Shown piece by piece: positions 10,164-19,976 of a stretch of 64,000 nucleotides of DNA; within the stretch, counting starts at the first letter, position 1, and the number at the start of each line of letters is the position of its first letter. A model generated the notes under the pieces. It was not told where the DNA came from, made no database searches, and worked only from the letters and a program-made list of their open reading frames with translations. Location of the stretch: the NCBI RefSeq assembly GCF_029360665.1, contig NZ_JARDUB010000001.1:1-64000 (forward strand), written 5' to 3'. The position numbers and the translations under genes are program-made. The DNA is from Eudoraea chungangensis (GTDB lineage Bacteria > Bacteroidota > Bacteroidia > Flavobacteriales > Flavobacteriaceae).

Positions 10164-10265
10164 ACTCAAAATCCACCGTGGGTCTAGTACTCATTTCCAC
10201 CCTGCATCCAGTAGTTTACTTATTTTATTAAAGAACTTTAGGCTTCATTATAAAACACATAACAT

Positions 10266-10826
10266 ATGAATCCTACGACTTTTTTATATCTATTCTTTCT
10301 CATTATAAATTTGACATATTCCCAAGAGTTTAATCGAGAAATCACTTTAAATAATGAGACTCCGTATCTCGTTGGACGGATTACTCCAGAAGGGTTAACT
10401 ACAGAGAATTACAAAGCTTGGTACAATCCTAATTACAATAACTATGGGGTTGATACCGAAATGATAAATTCCGTTAAAGAAGAACTTGCAGAATACAAAA
10501 TATTAATCTTTATGGGAACCTGGTGCGGCGATAGCAAAAGGGAAATACCTCGTTTTCTCAAAGTTTTAAAGGCTGCAGAATTTCCAGAGAAAAATATCAA
10601 GATTATTGGAGTAGACAGAAGAAGAACGAATTACAAGAAGAGTCCAAATGGAGAAGAATGGGGTTTAATGATTCAAAGGGTTCCTACCATAATATTTTTA
10701 AAAAATGGAAAAGAAACTAACAGAATAATTGAAAGTCCTGTTATCTCACTAGAGGCTGATACAAAAGTCATAATCCAAGGTGGTAAATACGTTCCAAACT
10801 ATTCCAAATCCCTCCATTTCGATTAA
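10266..10826 (+). CDS. thioredoxin-like protein, single-cysteine active site
   Basis: The 186-residue protein has an N-terminal signal segment (FLYLFFLIINLTYSQ), so it is probably periplasmic or secreted. The active-site region reads LIFMGTWCGDSKREIPRF, which is thioredoxin-like, but the second cysteine of CxxC is Ser (CGDS). The cis-proline region VPTIIFLKNGKE is present. A monothiol CxxS site favours isomerase-like or thiol-trapping chemistry over net disulfide reduction; this is inference from the family. It follows the LuxR-type gene with a gap of about 100 bases. Confidence 0.8.
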   Translation: MNPTTFLYLFFLIINLTYSQEFNREITLNNETPYLVGRITPEGLTTENYKAWYNPNYNNYGVDTEMINSVKEELAEYKILIFMGTWCGDSKREIPRFLKVLKAAEFPEKNIKIIGVDRRRTNYKKSPNGEEWGLMIQRVPTIIFLKNGKETNRIIESPVISLEADTKVIIQGGKYVPNYSKSLHFD

Positions 10827-10860
10827 AAGAGCTTCTTAGTTTAAGTAAACAGCTCCCAGC

Positions 10861-10899
10861 TTGTAAATGTTAAGAACAAAAGTGTAATTTTGCGAATTA
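10861..10899 (+). promoter_or_regulatory. probable lysS promoter
   Basis: A TAnnTTTG-type -7 box (TAATTTTG, 10885-10892) lies 18 bases before the lysS ATG. A TTG that could be part of a -33 element is at 10861-10863, 21 bases upstream. This matches the Bacteroidota promoter pattern of TTTG then TAnnTTTG. A start near 10899 would leave a very short leader. Confidence 0.45.
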
Positions 10900-10910
10900 A
10901 TAGAGAAATT

Positions 10911-12602
10911 ATGCAACTTTCGGAGCAAGAAATCGTAAGAAGAGAAAAACTAGAGAAACTGCGTGCCTTAGGCATTAATCCCTATCCGGCGCCTTTATAT
11001 CCTGTAGATACTACATCTAAACAAGTAGCTGAAACCTATGTGGAAGGAAAACAGGTAATTCTAGCAGGAAGACTTATGTCTAGAAGGATACAAGGAAAAG
11101 CTTCGTTTGCGGAGTTACAGGATTCTGAAGGAAGAATTCAAATATATTTTAACAGGGATGAAATATGTCCTGATGAAGATAAGACTAAATACAACGAAGT
11201 ATATAAGAAGTTATTAGACATAGGAGATTTCATTGGAATTGAAGGGACTCTCTTTACTACCCAAGTAGGTGAAAAAACCGTTTTGGTAAAAGACTTTAAA
11301 CTTCTAAGTAAAGCTTTACGGCCTTTGCCCCTGCCTAAAAAAGACGCCGAGGGTAATTTATACGACGAGTTTAACGATGCCGAACAGCGCTATAGACAGC
11401 GGTATGTAGACCTGGTAGTGAACCCGAGTGTAAAAAATACCTTTATAAAAAGGACTAAAATCACCAATAGCATTAGGGAGTTTTTAAATGAAAAAGGGTA
11501 TCTGGAGGTTGAAACACCAATCTTACAGCCCATCCCAGGCGGTGCGGCGGCAAGGCCTTTTATTACCCATCACAATGCTTTGGATATTCCCTTGTATTTG
11601 AGAATTGCAAATGAACTATACCTAAAAAGACTCATTGTAGGTGGCTTCGACGGCGTATACGAGTTTGCCAAGGACTTTAGAAATGAAGGTATGGATAGAA
11701 CGCACAATCCAGAATTCACCATCATGGAACTATATGTAGCTTACAAAGACTACAATTGGATGATGGAAATGACCGAACAACTCCTTGAAAAAGTTGCCTT
11801 AGACAGTATCCAAACTACCAAAGCCCAGGTTGGAGATAGAATTATCGATTTTAAAGCACCCTATCCTAAAATTCCAATTTTAGATGCCATAAAACAACAT
11901 ACGGGCTATGACGTAGCTGGATTAAACGAAGTGGAACTACGAAAAGTAGCCAAGGAGCTTAAAATGGAAGTGGATGATTCTATGGGCGTTGGGAAGCTTA
12001 TTGACGAACTATTTGGGGAATTTTGTGAGCCTCATTATATACAGCCCACCTTTATTACGGATTATCCGAAAGAAATGAGTCCTCTTACTAAGGAACACAG
12101 AGACAATCCAAGTCTTACAGAACGTTTCGAATTAATGATTAATGGGAAGGAAATCGCCAACGCATATTCGGAGTTAAACGATCCGATTGATCAAAAAGAA
12201 CGTTTTGAAGAACAACTAAAGTTATCTGAAAAAGGTGATGATGAAGCAATGTTTATAGATCAAGACTTTATAAGGGCTCTGGAATACGGTATGCCGCCAA
12301 CTTCAGGGATAGGCATAGGAATAGACAGATTAGTAATGTTATTAACCAATAATGTATCCATACAAGAAGTCTTGTTCTTTCCTCAAATGCGACCAGAAAA
12401 AAAAGCCATTAGTTTAAGTGAGAATGAAAAAATTATTTTTGATATTCTTAAACCAAAAGGGGAACTTCCTCTACAAGAATTGAAAGAACTTGCGGGCCTG
12501 AGCAACAAGGCTTGGGACAAAGGAATTAAAAATCTCGGCAAACTAGGTCTTACAAAAGTACATAAGACAGAAAACAACCTCCTTTGCAAACTTATAGAAT
12601 AA
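10911..12602 (+). CDS. lysS: lysine--tRNA ligase (class II)
   Basis: LysS charges tRNA-Lys with lysine. The 563-residue protein has the N-terminal OB-fold anticodon-binding domain (about residues 50-140). The class II catalytic core follows: motif 1 (LEVETPILQPIPGGAAARPF), motif 2 (FAKDFRNEGMDRTHNPEFT) and motif 3 (GMPPTSGIGIGIDRLVML). About 60 residues after motif 3 form an extra winged-helix-like tail (LPLQELKELAGLSNKAWDKG), common in Bacteroidota LysS. The ATG at 10911 is chosen over a TTG at 10890 because it begins the normal MQLSEQEIVRRE opening. Confidence 0.97.
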   Translation: MQLSEQEIVRREKLEKLRALGINPYPAPLYPVDTTSKQVAETYVEGKQVILAGRLMSRRIQGKASFAELQDSEGRIQIYFNRDEICPDEDKTKYNEVYKKLLDIGDFIGIEGTLFTTQVGEKTVLVKDFKLLSKALRPLPLPKKDAEGNLYDEFNDAEQRYRQRYVDLVVNPSVKNTFIKRTKITNSIREFLNEKGYLEVETPILQPIPGGAAARPFITHHNALDIPLYLRIANELYLKRLIVGGFDGVYEFAKDFRNEGMDRTHNPEFTIMELYVAYKDYNWMMEMTEQLLEKVALDSIQTTKAQVGDRIIDFKAPYPKIPILDAIKQHTGYDVAGLNEVELRKVAKELKMEVDDSMGVGKLIDELFGEFCEPHYIQPTFITDYPKEMSPLTKEHRDNPSLTERFELMINGKEIANAYSELNDPIDQKERFEEQLKLSEKGDDEAMFIDQDFIRALEYGMPPTSGIGIGIDRLVMLLTNNVSIQEVLFFPQMRPEKKAISLSENEKIIFDILKPKGELPLQELKELAGLSNKAWDKGIKNLGKLGLTKVHKTENNLLCKLIE

Positions 12603-12732
12603 GCTTATTGTTTTTTCTCAAGTGCTTAATTTTCAATAATTTAATGTTTTTTTAAGCCCTTTTCAGACACATTTTACCTATACTAAATTGGTGTTTTTTT
12701 CGTTATAAGTAGTAGATCCCAAATCTGCTGTT

Positions 12733-14133
12733 ATGAAGAAACTATACCCTTATGCCTTTTTTTTAGTACTACTCTTCTCTTGTTCTAAAGAGGGCGGACA
12801 AACGGATAATGGAGAAGACCCATTAGTTACTAATGTTAAGGCCTGTTTTTCTCTTACAAAAAACAACCTATTAGTCGGAGAGAGTTTAGAGATCACAAAT
12901 TGCTCTTCTGGGGCTACAACCTATAGCTACAATCTGGGTAATGGTGAGACCAGAACGGAGGCTAACCCAACCGTAGTTTATGGCAAGGCAGGAGATTATT
13001 CAATCTCTCTCACAGCTTCTAATGAACAAGAAGAAACAGACATTTTTAGCCAACAAATAGAGGTCATTGAGGCTGTAGCAGAAGATTTTTTCTTTTACCC
13101 CGAAATCGCCTCCGGATTTCAGATAATTCCATTAGAAATAGGAATTAATCCAAACAGCAATGCGCTTTATGGCATTTTCTTAGAGGAAGACCTGGAAGGC
13201 TCCGGTGGTAAAAAATTCTACTATCATGAAATAGATGAAAATTTTAATAGCACAAAACAGTACCTGGCAGACAAACCTTTTGAATCTGGAAGCGCATTTG
13301 TGGAGTATTATAGCAATTCAAAGAACTTTGTGTTTACCAGAACTTTAGATGGTCTATACGGATCACAGGAGGTTACTTACAATGAAGGGTGGGCCTTTAT
13401 GAATGGTGTAAGTCCGGCTGACAAACTTTCTTACGGATCTATTTCGGAAGGAGTAAACTACTTGTATTACGGAACACAGGAAGATGGTGGGATATACAAG
13501 ACCGCTGTAGAGACTAGAAATAGTTCGGGGGATGCTTTTCAAGTTAGTCTAAATGCGTTTGGCCCGGCAGATTCCATGCTAGGAGATTTACTGCCATATG
13601 GTACGGGATATATTGGTTTTGGTGCAGTATTCAGCAAGAATGAAAGCAATCCTAAAATCACCTCTTATAAGCCACTGCTTGTATTCTTTGATTCTGATTT
13701 GCAAGTGATAAGTCATAAAATATACGAAGAATCTGTATTGTCTTCTATGGTTAATTCTTCAAACGACTTAAATGGAAGCTATCATTTAACAGTACTCAGC
13801 AATGGAAACATTGCCATGTATGCTAATGGAGAGCTTCTACTAGCAGATTCAGAAGGTAACTTACTTAAAATAGAGTATTTTGAGAATTCCAGCAACATTC
13901 AGGGACTAGTTGGACTGGGAGATTCTTTTGTATTATCTAGTTATAAAGCCCTGCGGAAATATGATAGTTCGGGTACTGCGCTTAATTCAATAAATTACCC
14001 GGGTAATTTTACGCCAGAAATTGTTGAAATAGAAGAAAACCTGTTTTTTATAGCTGGTTATGAACTTGAAGGGAAAATTGCTCTCTTGTATGGACAGGCA
14101 GATAAAAACCTCAACCTTATAAATCTAAATTAG
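12733..14133 (+). CDS. lipoprotein with PKD-type domain
   Basis: The 466-residue protein starts with a lipoprotein signal (YPYAFFLVLLFSC, Cys at about 17). Residues about 37-113 form a PKD-type immunoglobulin fold, seen in ACFSLTKNNLLVGESLEITN, YGKAGDYSISLTASNE and the final strand IFSQQIEVIE. The remaining 350 residues are beta-rich with no motif I recognise. PKD domains usually mediate protein or glycan contacts at the cell surface. The gene stands between lysS and the SLC13 permease, all on the plus strand, but the gaps suggest separate transcripts. Confidence 0.75.
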   Translation: MKKLYPYAFFLVLLFSCSKEGGQTDNGEDPLVTNVKACFSLTKNNLLVGESLEITNCSSGATTYSYNLGNGETRTEANPTVVYGKAGDYSISLTASNEQEETDIFSQQIEVIEAVAEDFFFYPEIASGFQIIPLEIGINPNSNALYGIFLEEDLEGSGGKKFYYHEIDENFNSTKQYLADKPFESGSAFVEYYSNSKNFVFTRTLDGLYGSQEVTYNEGWAFMNGVSPADKLSYGSISEGVNYLYYGTQEDGGIYKTAVETRNSSGDAFQVSLNAFGPADSMLGDLLPYGTGYIGFGAVFSKNESNPKITSYKPLLVFFDSDLQVISHKIYEESVLSSMVNSSNDLNGSYHLTVLSNGNIAMYANGELLLADSEGNLLKIEYFENSSNIQGLVGLGDSFVLSSYKALRKYDSSGTALNSINYPGNFTPEIVEIEENLFFIAGYELEGKIALLYGQADKNLNLINLN

Positions 14134-14221
14134 CAGCTATGACATAAAGAAAGGGCAAAGCCTTCAGGTTTTCTTTTAAAACTAAATCAAAAAACCTAGC
14201 TTAGAGCTCAAATTTTAATAC

Positions 14222-15655
14222 ATGAGCTCTTCTCGTATACTTGGATTACTATGTGGTCCAATATTTTTTCTTTTAATTAATATACTTCCTCCCATAATTC
14301 CGGGGAACACTCTGGCAAATGGTGTAATAGCTGTGGCTGTTTGGATGATAATATGGTGGATTACAGAGGCGGTGTCTATCTCCGTAACAGCACTGCTTCC
14401 CCTTTTACTCTTCCCTCTTTTAGAAGTAATGCCTCTTACGGAAGTGGGAGCTAACTATGGCAGTCCTATAATATTCTTATTTTTTGGGGGTTTTGTCCTT
14501 GCCCTGGCTTTAGAAAAAGTAAACCTGCATAAGAGAATTGCTTTAAGTATTATTAGAATTACCGGGACCACTCCTAACAAAGTTGTCCTTGGTTTTATGA
14601 TTGCTACTGCCTCTTTAAGTATGTGGATTAGTAATACTGCGAGTACCGTGGTAATGCTTCCTATAGCAATGTCCGTAATTAATCTGTTAATAGATGACGA
14701 AGATGGCTTTACAAAAAATGATAAAAATTTTGCCTTAAGTGTAATGTTAGGCATTGCGTTTTCTGCTAATGCAGGAGGTATTGCAACTGTAATCGGAACA
14801 CCTCCGAACTCTATACTGATTGGACTATTAGAGAATGAGTACCAGATTGAAATTTCTTTTTTACGGTGGATGACTCTTGGCCTGCCATTTTCACTTATTT
14901 TACTCGCCATTTGCTATGTAGTTCTTGTGAAATGGATGTTTCCCAATGGAGCACTACAATTCCATGCATCTAAAGAGGTTATTGAAGGGGAGCTCAAAAA
15001 ACTTGGCCCTTTAGGCAGCAAGGAGAAAATGGTTCTTAGAATTTTTGGTATTACCGTCTTTTTATGGGTCTTCCGAACCCTATTAAACAAGTTAATCCCG
15101 GGGCTCGCCCTTTCGGACACGAGCATCAGTATGTTTGCAGCAATCGCACTCTTTTCCATCCCGTTTAAACTTCGTAAAGGAGAATTTATTCTTCAATGGT
15201 CCGATACCAAAAACCTAGCCTGGGGCATACTTATTTTATTTGGTGGAGGTTTAGCTCTTGCCAAAGCAATGTCGGTAAGTGGTATTGTAGGAATGGTTTC
15301 CGAACTAATTGCTAGCAGTGATATCAGTATTTTGTTAACGGCCAGCTTATTAATACTCTTAATGTTATTTATGACAGAACTAATGAGCAATGTTGCACTG
15401 GTAGCCGTCTTAGCTCCTGTAGTGGCGGGAATAGCCATAGGTCTCGATGTTCCTATATTATATCTTCTAATTCCCGTAACTATTGCCAGTAGTTGTGCTT
15501 TTATGTTACCAATGGCAACCCCTCCTAATGCTATCGTTTTTGCCAGTGGCTATATAAAGGTCTCCCAAATGGCAAGAGTTGGCATAATACTAAATCTTAT
15601 CGCTGTTGGACTTCTAATTTTACTTTTTCAGTTTGTAATTCCTCTGCTTTTCTAA
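14222..15655 (+). CDS. SLC13/DASS-family anion permease
   Basis: This 477-residue polytopic membrane protein has about 12 hydrophobic segments. The DASS features are clear: WWITEAVSISVTALLPLLLF near the N-terminus, MWISNTASTVVMLPIA in the first SNT-type motif, and IGTPPNSILIG. The second half repeats the pattern in MTELMSNVALVAVLAPV and MLPMATPPNAIVFASG. The family moves dicarboxylates, citrate or sulfate with sodium across the inner membrane. The substrate cannot be read from sequence alone. Confidence 0.92.
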   Translation: MSSSRILGLLCGPIFFLLINILPPIIPGNTLANGVIAVAVWMIIWWITEAVSISVTALLPLLLFPLLEVMPLTEVGANYGSPIIFLFFGGFVLALALEKVNLHKRIALSIIRITGTTPNKVVLGFMIATASLSMWISNTASTVVMLPIAMSVINLLIDDEDGFTKNDKNFALSVMLGIAFSANAGGIATVIGTPPNSILIGLLENEYQIEISFLRWMTLGLPFSLILLAICYVVLVKWMFPNGALQFHASKEVIEGELKKLGPLGSKEKMVLRIFGITVFLWVFRTLLNKLIPGLALSDTSISMFAAIALFSIPFKLRKGEFILQWSDTKNLAWGILILFGGGLALAKAMSVSGIVGMVSELIASSDISILLTASLLILLMLFMTELMSNVALVAVLAPVVAGIAIGLDVPILYLLIPVTIASSCAFMLPMATPPNAIVFASGYIKVSQMARVGIILNLIAVGLLILLFQFVIPLLF

Positions 15656-15681
15656 AAAAAAGGTCCATGGATTTATAAATC

Positions 15682-15709
15682 AAAAAAGCCTTTGCTAAAG
15701 CAAAGGCTT
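15682..15709 (-). terminator. rho-independent terminator for the repeat-protein gene
   Basis: An 11-bp perfect stem (15686-15696 with 15699-15709, core AGCCTTTGCT) is followed, in the minus-strand direction, by a run of six T. It lies about 50 bases beyond the stop of the minus-strand gene at 15762 and could also mark the end of the convergent permease transcript. Confidence 0.75.
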
Positions 15710-15761
15710 AAGGTGACTAACCCAATAAATCGATAGAAAAAGGTTATCTTCTATCAGCTTA

Positions 15762-16391
15762 TTATTTTGAGCTGGGTACAGCGTCTGCAGAAGGCAAATA
15801 GTACTCAGCAGCTAATTCAAAATCTATTTCTTCCTCCTCTTCAATATACTCCACAGAGTCTAAATCGAAATAAAATTCATGTGCATCGAAATGTACAGGA
15901 AGGTAAGAGGCTGTATCAAAACCTAAGGACAAATCTTCCTCTTCTATGTAGTTAAATCCACTTATATGCTCAGGATAGGCATAAGGATCAAAGTTTGCCG
16001 GCAAATACGCTGCAGAATCAAAACCTAAATCTGAGGAACTCTCTTCTAAATAAGTCACAGAATTCAAATCAAAGTAAGCAGTGTTCGGATCAAAATCCTT
16101 AGGCAAATATTCTTTAGTATCGAAGCCCAATTCAAAATCTTGCTGTTCTTCAATATATTTTATTTCATTTATATCCAATTCCGAAGAAACCGCTTCTACT
16201 CTCGTTACCAATTTTGGAGCATCCCAAACCGAATTTTCCAAATTAGCTTGCAGAGGATTTGTACTTTGTTCAACCAGCATAACATTTGTTAGCTTGGCTT
16301 CATTATCACAATTTTCAGGGATATTATTTTCTTGAGGAGTGGTAGTTATGCCCAGCATAACAAGTCCACACAAAACTACTATTTTATTCAT
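15762..16391 (-). CDS. secreted acidic tandem-repeat protein
   Basis: The 209-residue protein has a signal-like N-terminus (KIVVLCGLVMLGITTT). From residue 78 on it is built of near-identical 34-35 residue units starting at 78, 113, 147 and a partial unit at 181. Each unit has the pattern YIEE, then LGFDT, then YLPxxFDP, then YFDLDSV. The units are strongly acidic and rich in Asp, Glu, Tyr and Phe. I do not recognise the family with certainty; similar short repeats occur in flavobacterial secreted proteins. The repeated acidic motifs might bind calcium or a surface partner, which is inference. It has its own terminator at 15682-15709. Confidence 0.7.
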   Translation of the reverse strand: MNKIVVLCGLVMLGITTTPQENNIPENCDNEAKLTNVMLVEQSTNPLQANLENSVWDAPKLVTRVEAVSSELDINEIKYIEEQQDFELGFDTKEYLPKDFDPNTAYFDLNSVTYLEESSSDLGFDSAAYLPANFDPYAYPEHISGFNYIEEEDLSLGFDTASYLPVHFDAHEFYFDLDSVEYIEEEEEIDFELAAEYYLPSADAVPSSK

Positions 16392-16958
16392 CTTTATTAT
16401 TGTTTTTTTGTTGTTGATTTTGTTTGCTTATAAGACGGACTAAAAAATAAATTGTTACAGCAAAAGTTTTGTATTAACAGAAATAAATTAAATTTTCTTA
16501 GTGATATTAGGTTGGTTTTATTATTTAAAATATTGATTTACAGCATGTTATATAATTTTAAAAAAATAGCTCAAAAAATATTCTTATGAATTAATTAACA
16601 AAGCTTTACCTATAAACCAGGCAGTTTTAACTCTTTTATGGAACTAAAATTCACCTATTGCTACGAAATCAACAGTATCTAAAGAGACCCTTCTCAACAC
16701 CTTGCCCAGTACTTAGCAGATTAATTCAATCTTCAGTAGTATCTAAAGAGAAAGGCTAAAGACCAATTCCGGTTAATCATTATCGATTTAATGCGGATTT
16801 TTACGATGAAAGGAATTAAGGATTCGGCCTTTTTACATTTTAATTTATGGAAACCACATATTCAAGCTTTTTGAGGCATATAATACACGATTTCACAACA
16901 ATCTGCATGTTTTTAGCATTTTGAAACATAATTTAGATACTACTAAAACCCCGAGATT
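16392..16958. other. long intergenic region with a 14-bp direct repeat
   Basis: About 570 bases hold no convincing gene on either strand. The sequence agtatctaaagaga occurs twice, at 16674-16687 and 16738-16751, 64 bases apart. The left part is strongly AT-rich and probably carries the promoter of the minus-strand repeat-protein gene. The right part leads to the 59-residue small protein gene. Confidence 0.5.
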
Positions 16959-17138
16959 ATGAATTACAAAATCAAAAGTCTTCTATTCCTTTCCTGCTTC
17001 GTTCTGGCATCTTTGGTTTACCATAACTATTTTAACGAAGTTACAAATGATCAAAACTACGCCTCTTTAGAAGAGGTAAGAATTTCCCACGAAAATTTGA
17101 AAAAAGCGACAGAAGAAATATTAAAAGAACTGGAGTAG
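16959..17138 (+). CDS. small membrane-anchored protein (59 aa)
   Basis: The ORF encodes 59 residues with an N-terminal hydrophobic segment (SLLFLSCFVLASLVYHNYF) and a charged helical C-terminal half (EEVRISHENLKKATEEILKE). The layout is that of a single-pass or signal-anchored small protein. I do not recognise a family. A hairpin with a T-tract follows at 17172-17204, which supports a discrete transcript. Confidence 0.55.
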   Translation: MNYKIKSLLFLSCFVLASLVYHNYFNEVTNDQNYASLEEVRISHENLKKATEEILKELE

Positions 17139-17171
17139 ACCAAACCCTTCAACTTATATAAGCAACCTAAG

Positions 17172-17204
17172 GAGTACTAATTAAAAATAGTGCTCTTTTT
17201 TTTT
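17172..17204 (+). terminator. probable terminator after the small protein gene
   Basis: The stem gagtact / agtgctc (17172-17178 with 17189-17195, one G-T pair) is followed by nine T in a row. It sits about 35 bases after the stop of the 59-residue ORF. Confidence 0.6.
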
Positions 17205-17342
17205 AATACTGCCATAGACTAAAATATCTCTTGGTCCACTCTCCGGAGAAAAAACTGTTAATATATGCTTAAAAACAGCTACTGTATTAAACCCTCCAAA
17301 TAAAAGTTGGTCCAAGGTGTATAAATCATAAAAATCTAAACA

Positions 17343-17795
17343 ATGAAAAGAGTATTCTTAATTCCAATGATCCTTTTAGTATTTTCTACAAATGCCCAAG
17401 AAATGGATTTTAGAGAGAGGGTCCAAGAGAGGCATAACGAAATGACCAATGAACAAAAGGCTATTATTAAAGCAAAACAAATGACATTGGCCTTAGATCT
17501 GAGTGAGAAACAACAAGAACAGTTCCAATCATTAGAATTACAAAAAATTCAGGAAAAGGAACAATTAAAAAATGAAATGAACCTCGGAACTGGCAAGAGG
17601 GCTAAGAAGGATATGAGTACAGATGAAATCTTTGCCTTACGAAACGCGCGTCTAGATAAAATGATCGCTTTTAAACAGAAGGTAAAAACGATCTTATCCA
17701 AGGACCAATATGCAAAATGGGAAGAATTGCGATTAGAATTAGGTATAAAGAGACATCGTCAACACCAGAGAAAGGACCGTGGGAGGCGCGGCTAG
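17343..17795 (+). CDS. periplasmic Spy/CpxP-like helical protein
   Basis: The 150-residue protein has a signal peptide (VFLIPMILLVFSTNAQ). The rest is almost all charged helix: LALDLSEKQQEQFQSLELQK, then IFALRNARLDKMIAFKQKVK, then ILSKDQYAKWEELR. The C-terminus is very basic (KRHRQHQRKDRGRRG). The LxLxxxQ and LSxxQ spacing resembles LTXXQ/Spy-type periplasmic proteins, which act as ATP-independent chaperones or stress sensors. Family membership is probable, and the function here is inferred. A strong terminator follows at 17810-17845. Confidence 0.7.
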   Translation: MKRVFLIPMILLVFSTNAQEMDFRERVQERHNEMTNEQKAIIKAKQMTLALDLSEKQQEQFQSLELQKIQEKEQLKNEMNLGTGKRAKKDMSTDEIFALRNARLDKMIAFKQKVKTILSKDQYAKWEELRLELGIKRHRQHQRKDRGRRG

Positions 17796-17809
17796 TAATA
17801 TTACCCAAA

Positions 17810-17845
17810 TATAAACGGGATAAGAAAAATCCCGTTTATACTTTT
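17810..17845. terminator. bidirectional terminator between Spy-like gene and hemL
   Basis: A 10-bp perfect stem (ataaacggga at 17811-17820 with tcccgtttat at 17830-17839) is followed by ctttttaa. It lies between convergent genes and overlaps the end of hemL by one base, so it can serve both transcripts. Confidence 0.75.
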
Positions 17846-19146
17846 TAAACAATTATATCGGCCAGCTTAGGAGCAATATTTTCTAAGGCAGCTATAGTAA
17901 AATCCAAATCATCATAGCTCAAAGCGTCATTCAAAAAATAACTTTCGAAAGCACTTGGAGGTAAGTAAACGCCTTCCGACAACATTCCATGAAAATATGC
18001 CTTAAATCTTTCATTATTCCCCTTGGCTGCTGAATCAAAGTCATAAACCTCATCCTTCGTAAAGTGAACAGATATCATAGAGCCAAAGCGATTAATCCTA
18101 TGAGGAATACTATGGTTATTCAAAACCTTAGCAATTCCCATATGCAAATATTCGGTCTTTTCTGCTAGACTTTGAAAAACGCCCCTGTTGTTATTTAGTT
18201 CCGTTAACATGGCAAGTCCTGCGCTCATCGCCAAGGGATTTCCACTTAAAGTGCCCGCCTGATAGACCGGCCCATCCGGCGCCAAATATGCCATAATTTC
18301 TTCCCTGGCTGCGAAAGCCCCTACGGGTAGACCTCCTCCAATTACTTTTCCAAAAGCTATAATGTCGGCCTTTATACTCAAAACTTCCTGGGCACCTCCA
18401 GCACCGAGTCTAAATCCGGTCATTACCTCATCAAATACTAAAAGTATTCTTTCCTGTGTGCACAATTCTCTAAGGCCATTTATAAATTCCATCCTGGGTA
18501 TAATACATCCCATATTACCCGCTACGGGCTCTATAATTATGGCTGCTATTTCATCCTTATTTGCATCTATAATTTCCTGAACACTTTCTAAATCATTGTA
18601 TTTGGCTAAAAGAGTGTCTTTGGCAGTTCCCTTTGTTACCCCCGGGCTGTTTGGACTTCCAAAAGTTACTGCTCCACTTCCGGCCTGTATCAAAAAAGAG
18701 TCGGAATGCCCGTGGTAACATCCTGCAAACTTTATAATTTTATCTTTGCCTGTAAATCCTCGAGCCAGTCTAATTGCGCTCATACAGGCCTCCGTTCCAC
18801 TATTTACAAATCTAATTTTATCAACATTGGGCACCATATTAACTGCCAAACGTGCCAAATCTGTTTCAATCTCCGTTGGAATACCAAAAGAAGTTCCCAG
18901 CTTTGCTTTTGCGGTAATAGCATCTACCACTGGTGGAAATGCGTGACCTAAAATTAATGGGCCCCAGGAAGAAATAAAGTCTATTAATTTGTTGCCATCT
19001 TCATCAATTAAATATGCCCCTTTCGCTCTCTTCACAAATAATGGATTCCCTCCAACCGCCTTGAAGGCTCGAACTGGGGAATTAACTCCTCCGGGAATAT
19101 AACGTTTAGCCTCTTCAAAAAGAGCACTACTTCTTTTATAAATCAT
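17845..19146 (-). CDS. hemL: glutamate-1-semialdehyde 2,1-aminomutase
   Basis: HemL turns glutamate-1-semialdehyde into 5-aminolevulinate, the last step of the C5 route to tetrapyrroles. The 433-residue protein has the opening [19 protein letters not shown], the PLP-binding loop [17 protein letters not shown] and the FDEVMTGFR segment. The PLP lysine is at about residue 267 ([16 protein letters not shown]). Length is normal. It is the last gene of a minus-strand run of four closely spaced genes, 5 bases after the glucosaminidase gene. Confidence 0.97.
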   Translation of the reverse strand: MIYKRSSALFEEAKRYIPGGVNSPVRAFKAVGGNPLFVKRAKGAYLIDEDGNKLIDFISSWGPLILGHAFPPVVDAITAKAKLGTSFGIPTEIETDLARLAVNMVPNVDKIRFVNSGTEACMSAIRLARGFTGKDKIIKFAGCYHGHSDSFLIQAGSGAVTFGSPNSPGVTKGTAKDTLLAKYNDLESVQEIIDANKDEIAAIIIEPVAGNMGCIIPRMEFINGLRELCTQERILLVFDEVMTGFRLGAGGAQEVLSIKADIIAFGKVIGGGLPVGAFAAREEIMAYLAPDGPVYQAGTLSGNPLAMSAGLAMLTELNNNRGVFQSLAEKTEYLHMGIAKVLNNHSIPHRINRFGSMISVHFTKDEVYDFDSAAKGNNERFKAYFHGMLSEGVYLPPSAFESYFLNDALSYDDLDFTIAALENIAPKLADIIV

Positions 19147-19151
19147 TCTTA

Positions 19152-19976
19152 TTATTTAAGTCTACGGGATTTTATCTTCAATTTTTGTCCTACAGCGAGA
19201 TTATTCGAGTTCATGTTATTGAGTTTCTTTATTTCATCTACGGACATGAAGTAAGTCCGGGAAATGGAATAGAGCGTGTCACCCTTTTTTACAACATGAC
19301 TTCTGTAATCGTACTTCCTGGGTTCAGGCTTTACCACTAATCCGCCCTTTAGAACAGCTTTATCATATTGCTGAAGATTATATCTTTCAATAAAGGATAT
19401 TAATTTCTGGGGATATTTATTATCTGTTGCGTAGCCTGCTTTCTTTAACCCTTTAGCCCAAGCTTTGTAGTCGTCTCTTCGCAAATCAAACAAGGAAGCA
19501 TAGCGTGCTCTGCTACTGAGAAAGATGCTGTGGTCTCTGAAAGAAAGTTTAGGATGATTATATTTCCTAAAGCATTCTCCTTTTTCATCGTCATCGTGAT
19601 ACGCGAACTCACCTTCCCAAGAGTTATGGCATTTAATTCCAAAATGGTTGTTTGTCTTAAGCGTCAACGTACCCATTCCATAGCCACTTTCTAAGATACC
19701 CTGTGCCAGAGTAATACTCGCCGGAATACCATATTCCTTCATCTCTTGTTGCGCAATATGAGCATAGGTTTCCAAATATTCCTCAACGGAAGTAGTCTTG
19801 ATAATTGTAAAAGAGACGGCCTCTTTAAACTCTTTAGTCTTCTCTCCTGGCCTTTTCGAAGGCTTTTTTGTTTTAACCAATTCTTTGGTATTATCTTTAG
19901 AATAGGTAGTTTTCTTTTTAGAAATACAACTTTGAAATAAAAATACTACCAAAAGAGGCATCCATAGTTTTTTCAT
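19152..19976 (-). CDS. lipoprotein glucosaminidase with LysM domain
   Basis: The 274-residue protein starts with a lipoprotein signal ([14 protein letters not shown], Cys at 17). The glucosaminidase domain (about residues 70-205) shows [20 protein letters not shown] with the catalytic Glu, then NNHFGIKCH and [20 protein letters not shown]. The C-terminal LysM domain (about 228-271) reads [17 protein letters not shown]. It should cleave or remodel peptidoglycan from the membrane. It overlaps the upstream PLP-enzyme gene by 4 bases. Confidence 0.92.
   Translation of the reverse strand: MKKLWMPLLVVFLFQSCISKKKTTYSKDNTKELVKTKKPSKRPGEKTKEFKEAVSFTIIKTTSVEEYLETYAHIAQQEMKEYGIPASITLAQGILESGYGMGTLTLKTNNHFGIKCHNSWEGEFAYHDDDEKGECFRKYNHPKLSFRDHSIFLSSRARYASLFDLRRDDYKAWAKGLKKAGYATDNKYPQKLISFIERYNLQQYDKAVLKGGLVVKPEPRKYDYRSHVVKKGDTLYSISRTYFMSVDEIKKLNNMNSNNLAVGQKLKIKSRRLK

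Noticed and set aside
14455-14910. 151-codon minus-strand frame inside the SLC13 gene
   Set aside because: It lies wholly within the well-supported permease on the other strand and has no family features.
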